From assembly GCA_022823105.1 (NCBI GenBank), contig JAJDXU010000114.1:1-23629 (forward strand): a DNA stretch of 23,629 nt, in the 5' to 3' direction. The notes under the pieces were generated by a model that was given only the letters and a program-made list of their open reading frames with translations, was not told the DNA's origin and ran no database searches. Shown here piece by piece: positions 21,361 to 23,629 of the stretch. Numbering within the stretch: position 1 is the first letter of the stretch; every line of letters begins with the position of its first letter. A program made the translations under genes and the position numbers. This DNA is from Dehalococcoidia bacterium (GTDB lineage: Bacteria > Chloroflexota > Dehalococcoidia > Lucifugimonadales > UBA3495).

Positions 21361-22284
21361 ATGCAGCGGTTTATCATCTTCCGCGTCGGGCAGGCCATTA
21401 TCGCCGTGCTCCTGGTCAGCATCATTGTGTTCATGCTGTCCAACATCACCGGCGATCCCACGTCGGTCATGTTGCCCATGGGAGAAGCCACGCCCGAAGA
21501 CATCGCCGCTCTCAAGGAAAAGTGGGGGCTCGACAAGCCCCTCCACATGCGGTATCTCGTCTTCCTGGGCAACGCCGTCCAGGGAGACTTCGGAGAGTCC
21601 TACGCCTTCGGCGGACAGACCGCCATGGGCATGGTCATCGACCGGTTCCCGGCGACCCTCCAACTCGGCGGCCTGGCCATGCTCATCTCCGTGGTGATCG
21701 GCGTACCGCTGGGCGTGATCACCGCCGCCAAGAAGGACGGCTGGCTGGATTACCAGGGCAAGGCAGTCGCTTTCCTGGGCCAGTCGGTGCCCAGCTTCTG
21801 GCTCGGCATCATGCTGCTGTGGCTCTTTGCGGTGCAGTTGGGCTGGTTGCCATCCTCCGGCAAGGGCGGCATAGCTCACATGATCATGCCGGCCTTCACG
21901 CTGGGCTTCTTCCAGGTTGCCGCGCTCCTGCGCCTGATCCGCTCCTCCATGCTGGACGTGCTGGACACCGAGTTCGTGAAGCTGGCGCGGATCAAGGGAG
22001 TGCCGGAGTGGAAGGTGATCTGGAAGCACTGCCTTCGCAACGCCTTCATCGCTCCCCTCACCTATTTCGCCATCATCATTGGCGGGCTGTTCACGGGAAC
22101 GGTGATCGTGGAGACGGTGTTCTCCTGGCCCGGCGTCGGTCAGCTAGCGGTGGGAGCGGTGCGCGGGCGCGATTTCCAGGTGCTCCAGGCGGTGGTGATA
22201 ATCGGTTCCTCGATCTACATCTTCGCCAACCTGATAGTGGACATTCTGTACGCCTATCTTGACCCCCGCATCCGTTACACGTAG
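21361..22284 (+). CDS. dppB: Peptide-type ABC transporter permease, DppB type
   Basis: This 307-aa inner-membrane permease has six transmembrane helices (first about 8-28). It forms the translocation channel with the DppC-type partner encoded next. Features typical of DppB are the long first periplasmic region (GDPTSVMLP to FGESYAFGG), the EAA coupling loop around 203-227 (TEFVKLARIKGVPEWKVIWKHCLRN) that contacts the ATPase, and the C-terminal signature VETVFSWPGVGQLAV followed by RDFQVLQ and YAYLDPRIRY. Start ATG 21361 has GGAGG 5 bases upstream. It is separated from the binding-protein gene by 150 bases with two hairpin repeats, and from dppC by 79 bases. Confidence 0.96.
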   Translation: MQRFIIFRVGQAIIAVLLVSIIVFMLSNITGDPTSVMLPMGEATPEDIAALKEKWGLDKPLHMRYLVFLGNAVQGDFGESYAFGGQTAMGMVIDRFPATLQLGGLAMLISVVIGVPLGVITAAKKDGWLDYQGKAVAFLGQSVPSFWLGIMLLWLFAVQLGWLPSSGKGGIAHMIMPAFTLGFFQVAALLRLIRSSMLDVLDTEFVKLARIKGVPEWKVIWKHCLRNAFIAPLTYFAIIIGGLFTGTVIVETVFSWPGVGQLAVGAVRGRDFQVLQAVVIIGSSIYIFANLIVDILYAYLDPRIRYT

Positions 22285-22363
22285 CCCAAGGCAATGCAAG
22301 CAGACAATTCCGAGCGACAAGACCACAGATTGGGTGACTGAAAAGACGGTGGAGGATTGAACT

Positions 22364-23458
22364 ATGGCGATCACGACGACGCCGGTAGCGCAACCCGCCC
22401 AGACGGAAGAGGCGTCAGCGGGGGCTATGGACCGCATCAGGAAATGGATGCGGGAAATCCGGCGATTGCCCCTCTTTCCCGTGACCATGCTGCTGGTCTT
22501 CCTGCTCATCCCGGCCGTCTTCGCCGAGTTGATCGCCCCGCACAATCCGCGGCGCGGCGATCTGGATGACCGGCTGGTACCCCCGGCCTGGTCCGGCGAC
22601 GTCGTCTCGTACCGTACCGTCGTTGAGACGATCAATCGCGACAATCGCCAGAACGAGATCAAGCTCAGCGACGCCGAGCGCACGGTTCGCATCGGCGATG
22701 CCACGGTGGTCGGCAAGGCCGAGGGCGAAGCGCCGGTGATCGGGGACGAAATCCGCGTCCTGGTGAAGCCGGGAGGCCAGGCCAAATATATGCTGGGGAC
22801 CGACAAGAACGGCATGGACATATTCAGCCGGATTGTCCACGGCGCGAGGCTCGCCCTGGTGGTCTCCCTCATGGCGATTTTCGTCTCGGGCCTGATCGGC
22901 ACCGTGCTGGGCATCCTGGCGGGCTATTTCGGAGGGTGGGTTGACACCGTGGTGATGCGGCTGGTCGATATGTCGCTGTCGATCTCGCTGATCCTGGTGG
23001 CGTTGGTGCTGGCCGCCACGCTGGGCCCGCGAATCGAAAACGTGCTGGTGGTGGTGTGCCTGTTCCTCTGGTCCCGCTACGCCCGGCTGGTGCGCGGCGA
23101 GACCCTGGCCCTGAAGACGCAGGATTTCATCGCACGTTCGCGAGTGGCCGGTTCGTCGCAGTTGCGCATCATGGTACGCCACATCTTCCCGAACCTGGTC
23201 AACACCATCATCGTGCTGGCGACCCTGCAGCTCGGCTTCGTCATCCTGCTGGAAGCCGGCCTGAGCTTCCTGGGAGCCGGCATCCCGAGGCCCAACCCGG
23301 CGTGGGGCGTGATGGTCGCGGACGGGCGGGAACTCATCATCGACTCGTGGTGGGTCTCCTTCTTCCCCGGCCTTGCCATCCTGTTCACCGTGCTGTCGGT
23401 GAACCTGCTGGGCGACTGGCTGCGCGACCGTCTTGACCCGAAGCAGCGCAACGTCTAG
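22364..23458 (+). CDS. dppC: Peptide-type ABC transporter permease, DppC type, with enlarged first extracytoplasmic loop
   Basis: This is the second channel subunit of the importer. It has 364 aa, about 60 more than usual for DppC. TM1 is about 40-58, followed by APHNPRRGD and then a hydrophilic insertion (about 77-142) before the family motif LGTDKNGMD (144-152; usual form GTDxxGRD, here Met replaces Arg). The membrane core, EAA loop (about 249-277: LALKTQDFIARSRVAGSSQ) and C-terminal LSFLGAGIPRPNPAWGVM and NLLGDWLRDRLDPK are canonical. Start ATG 22364 has GGAGG 8 bases upstream. No ATPase gene follows within 170 bases; a palindrome pair comes instead. The ATPases at 301-2415 are candidates for its motor. 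Confidence 0.95.
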   Translation: MAITTTPVAQPAQTEEASAGAMDRIRKWMREIRRLPLFPVTMLLVFLLIPAVFAELIAPHNPRRGDLDDRLVPPAWSGDVVSYRTVVETINRDNRQNEIKLSDAERTVRIGDATVVGKAEGEAPVIGDEIRVLVKPGGQAKYMLGTDKNGMDIFSRIVHGARLALVVSLMAIFVSGLIGTVLGILAGYFGGWVDTVVMRLVDMSLSISLILVALVLAATLGPRIENVLVVVCLFLWSRYARLVRGETLALKTQDFIARSRVAGSSQLRIMVRHIFPNLVNTIIVLATLQLGFVILLEAGLSFLGAGIPRPNPAWGVMVADGRELIIDSWWVSFFPGLAILFTVLSVNLLGDWLRDRLDPKQRNV

Positions 23459-23477
23459 CCGGCGTGGTGTATCCTTG

Positions 23478-23493
23478 CACCGTATCGACGGTG
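23478..23493. repeat. Short hairpin after the permease operon
   Basis: CACCGT (23478-23483), loop ATCG, ACGGTG (23488-23493): a perfect 6-bp stem 19 bases after the dppC stop, with no T-tract. Together with the next palindrome it may form the 3' end of the transcript. Confidence 0.5.
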
Positions 23494-23495
23494 GT

Positions 23496-23524
23496 GTAGG
23501 GGCGGGTTTGAAACCCGCCCCTAC
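23496..23524. repeat. 29-bp perfect intergenic palindrome (GTAGGGGCG type)
   Basis: Arms GTAGGGGCGGGTTT (23496-23509) and AAACCCGCCCCTAC (23511-23524) are perfectly complementary around a single G. The outer GTAGGGGCG matches the end of the palindrome at 21231 (GTGGGGGCG) except for one base, while the centres differ, so the two look like members of one repeat family. Confidence 0.9.
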
Positions 23525-23550
23525 GGACGTGTGATCCGCGTGTTGCAACA

Positions 23551-23629
23551 ATGAACCAAACAGAACCGGACCCGGCATCCCAGTTCCCCGGCTGGGTCGA
23601 GCGGAGCCAGCGCACCGCCCGGCGGCGCT
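23551..23629 (+). CDS. 5' end of an unidentified gene, cut by the window
   Basis: From ATG 23551 an open frame runs 26 codons to the window edge (MNQTEPDPASQFPGWVERSQ...). The visible N-terminus is polar, then basic (RTARRR), which could precede a first transmembrane helix. No clear ribosome binding site is seen upstream, so both the start and the gene are uncertain. It could be a further transporter gene or unrelated. Confidence 0.35.
   Translation, partial: MNQTEPDPASQFPGWVERSQRTARRR

Overview
The window reads as a chromosomal segment of a GC-rich bacterium that respires with c-type cytochromes. The best guess is a Chloroflexota member (SAR202/Dehalococcoidia- or Anaerolineae-like). This is an inference from three things: an Alternative Complex III (ACIII) operon, peptide-type ABC transporters, and a solute-binding lipoprotein with an Ala/Pro-rich linker straight after its lipidated Cys. 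No rRNA, tRNA, CRISPR array or transposase gene was found.

Layout. Positions 1-132 hold a 23-bp tandem repeat. Positions 301-2415 (+) encode two Opp/Dpp-type ATPases, preceded by a leader hairpin and followed by a strong intrinsic terminator. That terminator contains a consensus-like promoter for the next + strand unit, 2534-3754 (two tiny membrane proteins and an SDR-fold protein that lacks its catalytic Ser and Tyr). Convergent to it lies a ROK-family sugar kinase (3751-4812, -); the two genes share overlapping stop codons.

From 18814 down to 4881 the minus strand is one co-directional run of 14 genes. In transcription order these are: a small membrane protein, pentaheme cytochrome ActA, ActB1 (molybdopterin-oxidoreductase fold without cofactor ligands), ActB2 (15-Cys ferredoxin, pattern of three [4Fe-4S] and one [3Fe-4S]), an NrfD-like membrane subunit, ActC, two tandem ActD paralogues, the ActE monoheme lipoprotein, CcmH, CcmF, a CcmI-like small protein, a coiled-coil membrane protein with two extracytoplasmic Cys, a secreted/anchored beta-rich protein, and a TlpA/ResA thioredoxin. 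ACIII oxidises menaquinol and passes electrons to cytochromes or oxidases. The Ccm-type proteins present haem and reduced apocytochrome Cys thiols for haem attachment, so the operon pairs a haem-rich complex with part of its own assembly machinery. CcmA, CcmB, CcmC, CcmE and a terminal oxidase are not in the window.

The 569-bp divergent region 18815-19383 holds an ACIII promoter overlapped by a CRP/FNR-family-like palindrome, a cluster of exact short tandem duplications, and an opposing promoter with two related palindromes for the transporter genes. These are a solute-binding lipoprotein (19384-21210) and two permeases (21361-22284, 22364-23458). Palindromic elements sharing a GTRGGGGCG end lie between and after these genes, and a truncated ORF begins at 23551. 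The ATPases at the left edge and the binding protein and permeases at the right edge could form one transporter split around the respiratory operon, but this cannot be shown from the window alone.
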